A stretch of 64,000 bases of DNA from Lysinibacillus pakistanensis (GCF_030123245.1 NZ_CP126101.1:2478501-2542500); one strand, 5' to 3'. Numbered from the stretch's first letter, positions 1-8,869 are shown. Made by a program: numbers and translations. The notes: a model not told the origin generated them from the letters alone.

Positions 1-195
1 AAAACGTGGTACAACTATAGGTGTATCTCCTTCATCTCTGATAAAATTGAAAGTTTGTTGGTCAATCTCATAGATATTCACTGGATCAATCTCCACACCT
101 TTTTCTGGAATTGTAATTTCATCTTCAACTAATAGGAAAAAGCGTTCGTTTCGAAAATTGAAAAGACCTCTCGCCCCAATTTCAAATGATGCCAT
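1..195 (-). CDS. Partial hypothetical protein, N-terminal part
   Basis: The reading frame opens on the minus strand at an ATG (complement of 193-195) preceded by a good AGGAGGTG ribosome site, and runs open off the left edge of the window. Sixty-five codons are visible. The protein begins MASFEIGARGLFNF and continues as an acidic, beta-rich-looking stretch without transmembrane segments or a signal peptide. I do not recognise the family. The start is well supported by the Shine-Dalgarno match and spacing; function is unknown because the C-terminus lies outside the window. Confidence 0.6.
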   Translation of the reverse strand, partial: MASFEIGARGLFNFRNERFFLLVEDEITIPEKGVEIDPVNIYEIDQQTFNFIRDEGDTPIVVPRF

Positions 196-373
196 TTTAT
201 ATTCACCTCCTATTCTATATAATATTTTATTCATATCAAATACAGTTGTTTGGACAATAAGGAAGGTGTATGAAGATATAGTAAATATTATTTTTTCACT
301 ACTTATAATTAGCCATGTTGTTTCTAGACCGAAGTCAATCCTATAGGGTACTTTTGAGTAAAGAAACTATAAA

Positions 374-398
374 AGGGTCACTTGTGATGGAGTGACCC
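374..398 (-). terminator. Rho-independent terminator
   Basis: An eight-base-pair stem (GGGTCACT/AGTGACCC) is followed on the minus strand by TTTTAT. It lies just past the stop codon of the minus-strand cysteine-rich gene and fits as its terminator. Confidence 0.6.
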
Positions 399-447
399 TC
401 AGTAACGAAATTCGGGAGGTGTAAGGCTAAATCAACTTACATTACTA

Positions 448-744
448 TTAATATGACGTGATATTATTTGGGGCGGAAGCAGGATATACATTTAATGAGG
501 GGCCAGGAGTCGTGAAAATAACTTTCTGCCCTAAAGTAGGTGGTGTAACTGGAGTTACACTGACAAACCTTATGGAACTGTTAAAAGATCCATATGCCAA
601 AGACTCCTCTGATGGATCAGAAAGTTGTAAACAGGTTGTGTCAATAGCCCTGAACGGTCTAACTTCAGTACAATTGAATTTTCCATTACTACACTGTTGA
701 CAACCACAACCTAATCGATGACATCCATTATTATTAAAATTCAT
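448..744 (-). CDS. Small cysteine-rich hypothetical protein
   Basis: This 98-residue protein starts at the ATG complementary to 742-744, which has a strong AGGAGGTG site just upstream; an in-frame extension of 15 residues would include the ribosome site and is rejected. The N-terminus is Asn- and Cys-rich (MNFNNNGCHRLGCGCQQC), and the rest is Ser/Thr/Pro-rich and probably beta-structured. Small Cys-rich proteins of this kind are common among spore outer-layer and exosporium proteins of bacilli, but no family-defining motif was recognised, so a spore-surface role is only a guess. A terminator follows. Confidence 0.55.
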   Translation of the reverse strand: MNFNNNGCHRLGCGCQQCSNGKFNCTEVRPFRAIDTTCLQLSDPSEESLAYGSFNSSIRFVSVTPVTPPTLGQKVIFTTPGPSLNVYPASAPNNITSY

Positions 745-1198
745 ATTAACACCTCCTTTATTTAATATTTTATTCAAACTTGTAATCAAATGGATGTGTC
801 ACCCAACTATCTAAAGCTTGATAGAAGTGTTTAATTCAATAAGCAATAAATAGACCACTCCGTGATGGGTGGTCTTATGTGTGTTTGTAATTATTGGCGT
901 TGCAAAGTACACAAGAAAGGGATAGCCTTCCACATAGTTAATAGACCTGGAAGTTTAGATAATTGGCTTGAATGATAGACAGAAGAATAGAAATGAATAA
1001 AAAAATTCTTTAATTAAAGGCGGTAATCCTTAAAGTTCCCAGCTATCTTAATAACTTGAGAATATATTATTACTAGAAAATTAAAAGGAGCATTCCTGTT
1101 AGAAGGATTTTCAGGGGCTTGAAATCAGAAAAGCCCTCTTGTATGATGCATGAGTGTCAACAGCCATTGACCCACTATCACACAGGAGGACTCCTTTT
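745..1198. other. Gene-free stretch; IS110 5' flank
   Basis: No supported coding sequence. At 852-875 there is a nine-base-pair hairpin (AGACCACTC/GGGTGGTCT) that could terminate transcription in either direction. The last part, roughly 1020-1198, precedes the transposase start and should hold the non-coding left end of the IS110-like element. In the IS110 family this region can encode the bridge RNA that specifies target and donor DNA; I could not identify its loops from sequence alone. Confidence 0.35.
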
Positions 1199-2358
1199 AT
1201 GAATTCTAATAGGAACCAAAAGATTAATCAAGTCTCTGAAAAAACACTCGTCATCGGTATCGATATTGCCAAGCATACACATTATGCATGCGCGGTTGAT
1301 GAAAGAGGACGCGTGCTCCATAAATCGTTCCCTTTCTCGCAAACAAGAGAAGGTTTCGATGCTTTTTATGAAAGATTACTGGCTTTACGTGCTACCCATG
1401 AAAAAAGTGAAATTCTTGTCGGTTTCGAGCCCACAGGTCACTACTGGATGAATCTCGCTGCCTATCTGCAAGCACACGGAATTCCATTTATCATGGTGAA
1501 TCCTCATCATGTCAATCGTTCCAAAGAGCTAGATGACAATCTTCAAACAAGAATGACCAAAAGGATGCGCTCGTCATTGCACGTTTAATGCGAGATGGAC
1601 GGTTTAGTTACCCACGTATTCTAGAAGGCGTGGAAGCTGAATTGCGTAATGGTACAACCTTGCGTGCCAAAATCCAAGAAGATGTAAATGCCTTACAAAA
1701 TCGAATGATCCGTTGGTTAGATCGCTTTTTTCCTGAGTTTACACAGGTATTTAAAAACTTCGGGAAAATGGCGTATGCGGCGCTTGAAAAGACACCACTG
1801 CCGATGGACATTCAAGGGAAAACGCCAGAAGAATTATTACTTTTATACCGCCAAGTAGATGGGATGAAAAGTCCACAGCTACCAAAGGCAAAACAATTAG
1901 TCGAGGTGGCACAAAGCTCGATTGGACTGACAGAAGGCTTAGTGATGGCACGCATTGAAATCGCTACACTACTTTCCCAGTATCAATTGATGCAAGCTCA
2001 GCTTGATGAATTAACAGCCCAGCTGATAGAACTGGCAAAACAAATGACGGATTATGCGTATTTAGCATCAGTACCTGGAATCGGAGACGTAACAATTGTC
2101 GAGCTGCTTTCCGAAGTTGGTTCTCTTACACAATATGAGCATCCACGCCAATTAATCAAACTAGCGGGACTCACATTACGTGAAAACTCTTCTGGACAGC
2201 ATAAAGGAAAAAAACGGATTTCTAAGCGTGGTAGAAGATCGATTGTCGTGCTCTGTGGAAAGTTACTGAAGATTTTACACACCTTGTGCAAGAAGAAAGT
2301 ACATTTTGATGTGAGCCAAATGATGAAAGACCTTTATTGTCTCGGAGAGGCAGCCTAA
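1199..2358 (+). pseudogene. IS110-family transposase, frameshifted and internally deleted
   Basis: The first part (from ATG 1199, after AGGAGG) carries the DEDD-type N-terminal domain, with VIGIDIAKHTHY and LVGFEPTGHYW. At about 1549-1553 the frame is lost: the family motif around Thr-Lys-Asn-Asp-x-Lys-Asp-Ala is restored if one A is added to the run in caaacaagaatg. The second part (to 2358) has the C-terminal Transposase_20 domain with SVPGIGDVTIVELL and HKGKKRISKRGRR. After RGRR the protein jumps directly to SIVVLCGKLLKIL, a segment normally about 40 residues further on, which suggests an in-frame deletion that would remove the conserved serine region. Total length, about 386 codons, is short of the usual 420-430. 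The element is almost certainly inactive by itself. Confidence 0.8.
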
Positions 2359-2525
2359 GCAATCAGAACTCGACCTCTAACAGAAGGATGACACGGAGAA
2401 GCCGGCATTATTTTCACCATAAGACTACGAGTCCCTTAAGGAGCATCGCCAGCCTCTGCCTTATGAATAGACCGAACGAAGGAATGTATGCGCTAGACGC
2501 CAAGAGACATGGGAGGGTACGTCGT

Positions 2526-2702
2526 CATCCTGACATTCAAGTAGTTTCTGAAGGTAAAGTTATACAAGATAGTAATCTCATTACTTCTGGTGGTGTCTCT
2601 TCAGGCATTAATATGGGGTTATATCTTGTGGAGAAAACAATTGGAAAAACAGCATCTGAAAGAACAGCTACAACTATTGAATTCGAATACAAATCACATT
2701 AA
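2526..2702 (+). pseudogene. C-terminal fragment of a DJ-1/PfpI-family protein
   Basis: The fragment reads HPDIQVVSEGKVIQDSN, then LITSGGVSSGINMGLYLVE, ending in EFEYKSH before TAA. The SGGVSSGIxMxLYLVE pattern is characteristic of the C-terminal part of DJ-1/PfpI (ThiJ, isonitrile hydratase-like) proteins. About 55 residues of a protein normally near 200 remain, and the nucleophile-cysteine half is absent. The cut coincides with the right side of the IS110 relic, so the insertion or a later deletion removed the 5' part. No matching N-terminal piece was found on the other side of the IS. Confidence 0.6.
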
Positions 2703-2730
2703 TTGTTGAAATAACGGGTGCTTCGTATTA

Positions 2731-2868
2731 TAAGGGACTGTCCCAAAAGAGGGTTTTTAACCAAAAATAAATAAAAAGCGAAAGGAAGAAACGTTGTTAA
2801 ATCAACGTTTCTTCCTTTTCAATTTCATGTGATTTTACTACAAAAGAGACTTATGGGACAGCCCCTTA
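2731..2868. mobile_element. MITE-like element with 19-bp terminal inverted repeats
   Basis: The ends 2731-2749 (TAAGGGACTGTCCCAAAAG) and 2850-2868 are imperfect inverted repeats matching at 17 of 19 positions. There is no coding capacity inside. The GGGACTGTCCC end is of the type seen in IS1182-like elements. The interior holds a perfect 15-bp hairpin at 2782-2817 (AAGGAAGAAACGTTG arm). A non-autonomous miniature transposable element is the simplest reading. Confidence 0.6.
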
Positions 2869-2910
2869 TTTGTATAGGAATTAAGGGTAGTTCGGGTGCA
2901 TGGGACAATG

Positions 2911-3050
2911 ATCCTGTCACTGGAAATTCATTCCGTTACTTGTGCTTTGTCTTGTTTGGTGATTGTTCCTTGTTTTGAACTAAGGCATTCAACTTTCTAA
3001 ATACGCATTTTCCATTTCAAATTTTTAAATTCGTGCTTCCAATGCCTCGA
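2911..3050 (-). pseudogene. IS3-family orfA relic
   Basis: Translating the minus strand in two frames gives KFEMENAYLE, then KLNALVQNKEQSPNKTKHK, a stop, and NEFPVTG. This is the C-terminal leucine-zipper region of IS3/IS150-type OrfA, where ENAYLKKLxALVQ is typical. At least one frameshift and two stop codons break it, and no orfB is present. The remainder of 2870-3270 shows no other recognisable gene. Confidence 0.5.
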
Positions 3051-3279
3051 CAAATCTGGTGCTTACTTTTATTGTTCCTCTGACTCTTTTTTCATGGATG
3101 GACGCCTCTTTTTACGATGATAGCGATAATGAATTGGGTATTACAGGATATACTAAAATCTTTAGTATATAAAGAACTTTCAGAACTATATGCCCGACTC
3201 CATTCATTTTTTTGCTAGTTTTTGTTGTTACGAAAGCATAGCGAAAATTTTGTTGATTTTGAAATTAATTGACCTGCTT

Positions 3280-3560
3280 CATTGTAGAAGAGGCATTAAT
3301 AAAAATAAGTAGTGATTTTTTGAAAGAATATGTTCATGAATTAAAAGGGGAAAAATGGGATGGAAAAAATATAAGGTTCAAAGTGCCAGATTTAAATTAA
3401 TGGCGGAACTTACGAAAAAGGAGATGGATTTATTCAAAGAATATTAATTGTAATGGATGTACCTAATACTTTTAGATTTTCTTTAAAAAACGAAGTCTAT
3501 AGCTATGAAGGTGGTGCTTGTAATTATGTTGCAGTTTTTTAAGAGGTCCAGAATTGCGGG
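3280..3560 (+). pseudogene. Decayed gene of unknown family
   Basis: Two consecutive plus-strand pieces look protein-like: one contains SSDFLKEYVHELKGEKWDG and FKVPDLN, then stops; the next, one frame over, contains GGTYEKGDGFIQRILIVMD and RFSLKNEVYSYEGGACNY, then stops. Codon use is consistent with a former gene, but no start, ribosome site or intact frame remains. I cannot assign a family. Confidence 0.3.
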
Positions 3561-3721
3561 AAATGGGAGATGACTTTATCGTAACAACTAGGAAACACAG
3601 AGCAAGAATTACGATGTTTAGGTGATTGACATTTATAAATGCAAATAAAAAACTGCACAATTGCCAACGCAACAGCTCGAATTGTTAGCAAAACTTTGTC
3701 AAAAGGAAAGTATATTGAGAA

Positions 3722-3752
3722 AACAAAAAACCGACAAAGGTTGCCGGTTTTG
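3722..3752 (-). terminator. Terminator of the SASP gene
   Basis: On the minus strand a stem (AAAACCG...CGGTTTT) is followed by a T run, about 20 bases beyond the gamma-SASP stop codon. Confidence 0.6.
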
Positions 3753-3771
3753 GGTGATGCTTTATTTAAAT

Positions 3772-4140
3772 TTATTTTGTATTGTTTTCGTTTGAAAATC
3801 GACCAGAAGCCAATTTTTTGTTAGCTTCTGCTTGTTGGATTTGTTGTCTAATTTGATTAACATCAGTCTCGTTTCCGAATTCTTCGTTCAACGTGTTCCT
3901 TGAACCAGAAGCCAATTTTTTGTTAGCTTCTGCTTGTTGGATTTGTTGTCTAATTTGATTGACATCTGTCTCGTTTCCGAATTCTTCGTTCAACGTGTTC
4001 CTTGAACCAGAAGCTTGTTTTTTGTTAGCTTCTGCTTGTTGGATTTGTTGTTTAATTTGATTAACATCAGTCTCATTTCCAAATTCTACATTCATTGCAT
4101 TTGGAATTTTTGAGTTAAAGTTTTGATTGTTGTTTGCCAT
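3772..4140 (-). CDS. sspE: Gamma-type small acid-soluble spore protein
   Basis: The 122-residue protein is Gln/Asn-rich and lacks hydrophobic segments. It contains three copies of EFGNETDVNQI followed by QQIQQAEANKK, the pattern of gamma-type SASPs, amino-acid reserves that are cut by the Gpr protease at EF-containing sites during germination. The second and third repeats are 34 residues (102 bp) long and nearly identical in DNA, pointing to a recent tandem duplication; the first is more diverged. The start has a strong AGGAGGTGA site. Expression in the forespore under sigma-G is expected from the family, but I did not define the promoter. The gene is monocistronic with its own terminator. 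Confidence 0.88.
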   Translation of the reverse strand: MANNNQNFNSKIPNAMNVEFGNETDVNQIKQQIQQAEANKKQASGSRNTLNEEFGNETDVNQIRQQIQQAEANKKLASGSRNTLNEEFGNETDVNQIRQQIQQAEANKKLASGRFSNENNTK

Positions 4141-4424
4141 TGAAAATCACCTCCTGAAATTAGTTTGTACAGAAGGTGCTTTAGTATCCGTAAATTTTTT
4201 AACCAAATTTTATTTAGTATCATTTGTTTAGAAAAAATAAGAATCACTCGTAAAAGTAGTGACCCTAAGCAAATAATATGCTTATTTAACTTTTTTTTAT
4301 AGTTTCTATTCCTTTTAAAATAAAAAAGCTCCAAAAAAAACTAATATCAAATTCCAATCGGGTACAATTCATTGGAGGTATAACAGTTAAAGGACTTCAA
4401 GAAAGGTCTTTCATTCTAAAGTTA

Positions 4425-4819
4425 ACATAATAATATTGGGTGAATCCCTCGCACAACCACTTTAATTTCAAGTTTTCCACGTAAAGGGCGTTCTCCTAAT
4501 AAATAATCGCCTGTAGATTTAACATGTAGGATTCCAGTTAAACAAAGCCAATGTAAACGAAAAAGCAAAAGTAAGGTAACTTTTAAAACATTCCTCTAAA
4601 AAATCCATAAAACCCCATGTTCATTGGGATAGCCCAGATAAAGAAACCTAATAGGACAATGGGGAATACAAGACTTTTATAGATTTTATAAGGCAGAATT
4701 TTACTGAAAATAGCTGCTTAAATCCCGACACAAACAAATGGTACAACAATTAGTAACATCATTGATGGGATGAAATATAGTAGACGTACTCCGATAGGAA
4801 ACCAAGAAAATATATCCAT
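4425..4819 (-). pseudogene. Decayed small membrane-protein gene
   Basis: From the ATG complementary to 4817-4819 the minus strand encodes MDIFSWFPIGVRLLYFIPSM and a further hydrophobic stretch, then a TAA, and continues in the same frame with SKILPYKIYKSLVFPIVLLG and more hydrophobic sequence to a stop at 4583-4585. Further on, in another frame, KSTGDYLLGERPLRGKLEIK is readable down to about 4435. This looks like one gene broken by a stop and a frameshift. The rest of the gap between 4141 and 4934 shows nothing else. Confidence 0.4.
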
Positions 4820-4881
4820 ATTGATACCTACATTCTAAGTAAATAAAAGATTTGATGAACCTGCAAATAAAAAATTTGATG

Positions 4882-4907
4882 AAAAAAAATCCCCAGTTTA
4901 TCTGGGG
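4882..4907 (-). terminator. Terminator of the DUF3231 gene
   Basis: A CCCCAG/CTGGGG stem followed on the minus strand by ATTTTTTTTC lies 28 bases past the stop codon of the minus-strand gene. Confidence 0.8.
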
Positions 4908-4934
4908 AGACGGTTTGTCAGGTTTTAATTAATA

Positions 4935-5444
4935 TTATTTTTCAGGATAAACTACATGCATTGGTGGTGGAACTAACCAACCTTTCGTTTTATTAAGACG
5001 TAACAATTTTGCACCAAGTTGTGCTTTACCAGTGTGGAATTGTGCGTACATGAGTGCAATATCCTCTCTAGTTGACATACCCATAACTTGGCTACATGTT
5101 ACTAATCCAGCAGCAAGGTCACCAGTTAGGGCAGCGCTAATTTCAGGATCATTAAATCTTGCACCGGGGGGTATATCTTCAATTCGTGCTACCGGTCTCT
5201 CTGGTGGTGCAGGCGGTAAAGCAACACCGTTAGTTTTTAAAATCTTTTCTAACTGTTTTGTTTCTTCTCTGCAAGTGTCGATGATATCTTCGATTACTTT
5301 TCTTAAATCTTCATCACCTGCATGATTATAAAACGTTTGATAGCCAGCGATAAAGCCATAATTTACTGTAAGATGTGTCCAAATACTAAATACTTCTCCG
5401 TAATGTAATGGCTCATCTTTAGGATTTCCACTAAGTATGCCCAT
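4935..5444 (-). CDS. DUF3231 family protein (ferritin-like, spore-coat related)
   Basis: The 169-residue protein begins MGILSGNPKDEPLHYGEVFS and contains YQTFYNHAGDEDL, LPPAPPERP and ARFNDPEISAAL, the hallmark segments of a single DUF3231 domain. The family is predicted to form a helical bundle related to CotF-type spore-coat and ferritin-like proteins; many members have two domains of about 160 residues, this one has one. The biochemical role is unknown. The gene is monocistronic, with a clear terminator. A long leader (5445-5640) with several GATAATT-type repeats lies upstream, without a recognisable gene. Confidence 0.75.
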   Translation of the reverse strand: MGILSGNPKDEPLHYGEVFSIWTHLTVNYGFIAGYQTFYNHAGDEDLRKVIEDIIDTCREETKQLEKILKTNGVALPPAPPERPVARIEDIPPGARFNDPEISAALTGDLAAGLVTCSQVMGMSTREDIALMYAQFHTGKAQLGAKLLRLNKTKGWLVPPPMHVVYPEK

Positions 5445-5721
5445 GCTTGTACATCCTCTCTTTTTTTAAATTCTTACATGGATAGTATGAGTGAAATAAG
5501 AAAAACAATTCATTTGATATTGAAATTGATATGCAAGAAGAGTGAAACAGGTATATTTGTGAAAATTTTTCGGTAAATCATTGATAATTCTCGATAATTT
5601 TGGATAATTGGGCGATAAATTATCCTAATTAAAGTGGAAGGAGCTGTCAACAGATAAAAAATACTAACTAGAAAATCTGAAAATATAAACTTTATATCTT
5701 TTGAATTGAATCACTTTATAT

Positions 5722-5756
5722 ATATCGTTCCATACGATATAATCGTTCTAAACGAT
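5722..5756. promoter_or_regulatory. Tandem palindromic operator of the MarR regulator
   Basis: Two copies of ATCGT-N5-ACGAT lie at 5724-5738 and 5742-5756, 18 bp apart centre to centre. A TATAAT -10 hexamer (5738-5743) sits between and partly inside them. A bound MarR dimer pair would occlude the promoter, so autorepression is likely. Confidence 0.6.
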
Positions 5757-5777
5757 ATATTAAAAAGGGGTTATTTG

Positions 5778-6176
5778 ATGATTCAGGATATGAATAATTA
5801 TTTTACAACCATATATTATCATCTACATACAACACATGAAGATGTCATTTCCCATCAAAGCGTGCGAATTTTACAGATGATTCAAAAGGAAGATGAAGTT
5901 ACTGTTCGGGATATCGCAGGATTACTGAATATTTCTCAGAATACAGCCTCCGAGCATATTAAAAAACTTGAACGGAATGGCTGGGTGAAGAAGGAAAGGG
6001 CTGTTGATGATCAACGCAAAGTCATGCTTCATTTAACAGCAGAGGGGCTTGTGATTGTCAAAAAAAATACCGAATTAGATGCTCATAAACTTCAACATGC
6101 GTTACATCAATTATCAGAAGAAGAACGACAAACCATTTTGCAGGCATTTTGTTTATTAAGCGAGGTGTCGAAATAA
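5778..6176 (+). CDS. MarR-family transcriptional regulator
   Basis: A 132-residue winged-helix regulator starting at ATG 5778 after an AAAAGGGG site; an upstream ATG at 5706 would read through the operator and is rejected. The DNA-binding region contains VRDIAGLLNISQNTASEHIK (recognition helix) and the wing ERAVDDQRKVMLHLTAEG, typical of MarR. Ligand is unknown. Its stop codon overlaps the start of the membrane protein that follows, so the two are translationally coupled and the membrane protein is the likely regulated target, together with the regulator itself through the tandem palindromes upstream. Confidence 0.82.
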   Translation: MIQDMNNYFTTIYYHLHTTHEDVISHQSVRILQMIQKEDEVTVRDIAGLLNISQNTASEHIKKLERNGWVKKERAVDDQRKVMLHLTAEGLVIVKKNTELDAHKLQHALHQLSEEERQTILQAFCLLSEVSK

Positions 6177-6523
6177 TGTACACGTTTGTTAAAATTCTTA
6201 GCTCTGCAGCAATTATTGGAATCGTTACAGAGGTAGCCAGAAGATTTCCTACGTATGGTGGTATTATTGCCGCACTACCTCTTGTTAGTATTTTAAGTAT
6301 TATATGGCTCACAGTACAAAGTGAATCGAGCGAACATATTCAGCGTTTTATGGTCGGTGTTCTCGTTGGACTACCAGCTACGATGGTGATGCTCTTTGTG
6401 ATATACATGGCGATGAAATCATCCATTCATATCGTGTTTGCCATAGGATTAGGCGTTGTTTCATGGGTCCTATTTTTGGGCATCCAAAAAGCATTAGCTG
6501 GTGTATTTCATATTTCGATTTAG
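6176..6523 (+). CDS. DUF3147-like small integral membrane protein
   Basis: 115 residues with four predicted membrane segments (about 3-20, 27-47, 58-80, 87-107). The motif RRFPTYGGIIAALPLVSILS between the first two segments resembles DUF3147 proteins, which have no established function. The ATG shares its A with the stop codon of the MarR gene (6174-6176), so translation is coupled. Linkage to a MarR repressor suggests a stress- or compound-responsive role. Confidence 0.6.
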   Translation: MYTFVKILSSAAIIGIVTEVARRFPTYGGIIAALPLVSILSIIWLTVQSESSEHIQRFMVGVLVGLPATMVMLFVIYMAMKSSIHIVFAIGLGVVSWVLFLGIQKALAGVFHISI

Positions 6524-6537
6524 TGAGGAGTTAAAAA

Positions 6538-7023
6538 ATGACAATTGTCTCGATTCAACAATTACCCCAAAAAGAAGTATTGCAGTTTTTTAAGGAACAT
6601 TGGGGAACGACAGAAATGGTTATATCTAGTGGTATTTATGACTGTAGCAAACTAGATGGCTTTGCATACGTAGAGGCCCAACAGAAGATAACTGGTCTTG
6701 TGACATATATTTTACGTGGAGAAGAGTGTGAAATTATTTCCCTAGATAGTACTGTGGAAGGTAAAGGTATTGGTTCTTCACTTGTCCAAGCTGTAGAACA
6801 ACAGGCTTTTGCGAATAACTGTACAAAGATCACTATTATCACAACGAATGATAATTTACATGCATTAAAATTTTATCAAAAACGTGGCTATTTTTTAGTA
6901 GAAATCCTACAAAATGCTGTCGCACAAGCAAGACTTTATAAGCCTGAAATTCCCCTTGTCGGTGATGACGGTATTCCAATACGGGATGAATTAAGACTGC
7001 AAAAACAATCTGTCTCTTACTAA
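6538..7023 (+). CDS. GNAT-family N-acetyltransferase
   Basis: 161 residues with the acetyl-CoA pyrophosphate-binding signature VEGKGIGSSLVQAVEQQA around residues 79-96 and the downstream motif NDNLHALKFYQKRGY. GNAT enzymes acetylate amines; the substrate cannot be inferred. It lies 14 bases after the membrane protein with a GAGGAG site, so it may be the third gene of the MarR operon. A terminator overlaps its 3' end. Confidence 0.8.
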   Translation: MTIVSIQQLPQKEVLQFFKEHWGTTEMVISSGIYDCSKLDGFAYVEAQQKITGLVTYILRGEECEIISLDSTVEGKGIGSSLVQAVEQQAFANNCTKITIITTNDNLHALKFYQKRGYFLVEILQNAVAQARLYKPEIPLVGDDGIPIRDELRLQKQSVSY

Positions 7024-7036
7024 GGCAGATTGTTTT
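7002..7036 (+). terminator. Terminator overlapping the GNAT 3' end
   Basis: AACAATCTG and CAGATTGTT form the stem, followed by a T run. The left arm lies within the last codons of the acetyltransferase gene. Confidence 0.7.
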
Positions 7037-7133
7037 TATCTTCATTCACACCAAGCTGAAATTGATATTGGAGGTTTTCCAGTAGAGAATTTATCGTTAT
7101 ACTTGATTGGGAAACAGGAAAGTGAGGAAAGAA

Positions 7134-7601
7134 ATGAAAAAAATTCTATTTGTTTTTTTATTTAGCGTACTTGTGGTGGGAGCGGCATTCATCATTTATG
7201 TAAAAAGTAATCCGCCACTTACAATTAGTGCCTATACAAGCCTTAAAGATAATCCAACGGTCAAAATAATTGAACTAGAGAATAAAGGATTACAGGAAAT
7301 ACAGCTTCAACAGGTCCTAATTAACGATAAAATACCTGAAAAAATAGAGCTTGTTGTCAGTAAGTCTGCACCGTTTGAAGCAGAGATGGAAATGGAGAAT
7401 GATCCGAACATTACATTTTATAAATTAGGGCAGATTACTATTTTCCCTAGTCAATTTATAGATCGACAGGGATTAGGAAAGCAGCCTCAGCATTATGCTG
7501 TGAGAATGGAGGCAGCTGATATGAAAACGATAACGGTAAAGTATACATATTTAAAAATTCCATTTACGCTTAAAGCTGCATTGCAAACGAATAAAAAATA
7601 A
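7134..7601 (+). CDS. Hypothetical membrane-anchored extracytoplasmic protein
   Basis: 155 residues from ATG 7134 after a GAGGAAAG site. Residues 1-22 form an uncleaved-looking membrane anchor (KKILFVFLFSVLVVGAAF), and the remainder is a soluble, beta-rich domain that would face outside. There is no lipobox cysteine. I do not recognise the family. It stands alone between the acetyltransferase terminator and amj. Confidence 0.6.
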   Translation: MKKILFVFLFSVLVVGAAFIIYVKSNPPLTISAYTSLKDNPTVKIIELENKGLQEIQLQQVLINDKIPEKIELVVSKSAPFEAEMEMENDPNITFYKLGQITIFPSQFIDRQGLGKQPQHYAVRMEAADMKTITVKYTYLKIPFTLKAALQTNKK

Positions 7602-7791
7602 TATTATCCAAGTGATTTTATCAATTTGCTCTTTACTCCTGACTAGTAAAGGGTAAATCAATGAGCATCTTCATTCTTCTGGTTGATGATAAAGGAACAT
7701 ATTACAGTGGATTTCGTAAAATATGAATAGAGGGGCAACACAAATTACAAACATGTGAATCGTTTAATCATTGAAAAGAAGGGTAAGAAAC

Positions 7792-8607
7792 TTGGACATT
7801 TTAACTGAAAAATTGATTGTTATCGCATTATTTATACTTATTATTCATTCGATTGAAACATTAGCCTATGCAGTTAGATTGTCAGGTGCCAGAGTAAAAT
7901 TATTAGCCTCAGCCTTATCCTTATTTAATGTTATGGTTATGGTATCTAGACTGGCTAATATGATGCAGCAGCCCTTTACAGGTAGCTTAATTGATACCGC
8001 ACCAGGGGCAGATACGCTAGCCTTCGTTGAGCAGCAATTTCGAGTGATAATTGGCTTTGCTTCACTAGGTACATTAGTAGGCATACTGCTTTTACCTACA
8101 TTTGTGGCTCTATTTTCAAGGGCCATTATCCATTTATCAGAGGAAAGGGGTTCCATTCCAGCATTATTCAAGAAAAGCTTGAAAATGGAGTATATCAAAA
8201 GAGGCTTCAAACATATTCATATGCCAAGTTTTGCATACTTGAAAGGGATTAGTTGGCGTGATATTCCCTTTAAATTATTCATTATCAATGTACTAATTAC
8301 TGCGATCTATACAATTGGGGTTTTGTCTGCTTTATACGCAGCACTTCTTGCTCCTGAAAGACATGCAACGGCTATGATGTCATCTGGACTAATTAATGGT
8401 GTGGCAACAATCTTATTAATTATTTTTATTGACCCTAAGATTTCCATTCTTGCAGATGATGTTATCAATCAAAGAGGCAGTTATTTAAGCCTTAAACGAG
8501 CTTCTGTGATGATGATGGGTTCAAGATTATTAGGAACAATTTTGGCACAGCTCCTATTTATCCCAGGGGCAAAATATATCGCATGGTTTACCCAATTTAT
8601 GACATAG
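7792..8607 (+). CDS. amj: Lipid II flippase Amj family protein
   Basis: 271 residues, close to the usual length of Amj (formerly YdaH). Seen: about six hydrophobic segments, the N-terminus MDILTEKLIVIALFILIIHS, then ETLAYAVRLSGARVK, and a loop NMMQQPFTGSLID, all typical of this family. Amj moves the peptidoglycan precursor lipid II across the membrane and in B. subtilis backs up MurJ, being induced through sigma-M when MurJ fails. The start is TTG at 7792, behind AAGAAGGGTAAG; a TTG 21 bases earlier lacks a ribosome site. No sigma-M promoter was identified in the 190-bp upstream gap. Confidence 0.82.
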   Translation: MDILTEKLIVIALFILIIHSIETLAYAVRLSGARVKLLASALSLFNVMVMVSRLANMMQQPFTGSLIDTAPGADTLAFVEQQFRVIIGFASLGTLVGILLLPTFVALFSRAIIHLSEERGSIPALFKKSLKMEYIKRGFKHIHMPSFAYLKGISWRDIPFKLFIINVLITAIYTIGVLSALYAALLAPERHATAMMSSGLINGVATILLIIFIDPKISILADDVINQRGSYLSLKRASVMMMGSRLLGTILAQLLFIPGAKYIAWFTQFMT

Positions 8608-8837
8608 TTGATTTAGTATACTAACATAATTATTAAGTGAACTCAGAAGGCAATTGATGCTCATGAGCCTTATAGAAAAAACGGGAAATAAAGAATGGCA
8701 AAATTATATTGTATATAATGATTCCTTTGATGCCTCGCAGTGATCCACATTGCTATTTCTGTGTACAAAGACAGCACTATTCTTTACCAATTGCTACAAG
8801 GATTTAAAAAAGCTTGGCAAAAATTTTTTTTCAAATA

Positions 8838-8866
8838 TTGACAAGTTATACAATGTTCGATTATAG
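8838..8866 (+). promoter_or_regulatory. Sigma-A promoter of the thrS leader
   Basis: TTGACA (8838-8843), a 17-bp spacer, and TTATAG (8861-8866), placed immediately before the T-box leader. Confidence 0.6.
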
Positions 8867-8869
8867 TAG

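Noticed and set aside
458..700. Plus-strand frame of 80 codons opposite the Cys-rich gene
   Set aside because: Antisense shadow of a minus-strand gene that has a strong ribosome site and terminator.
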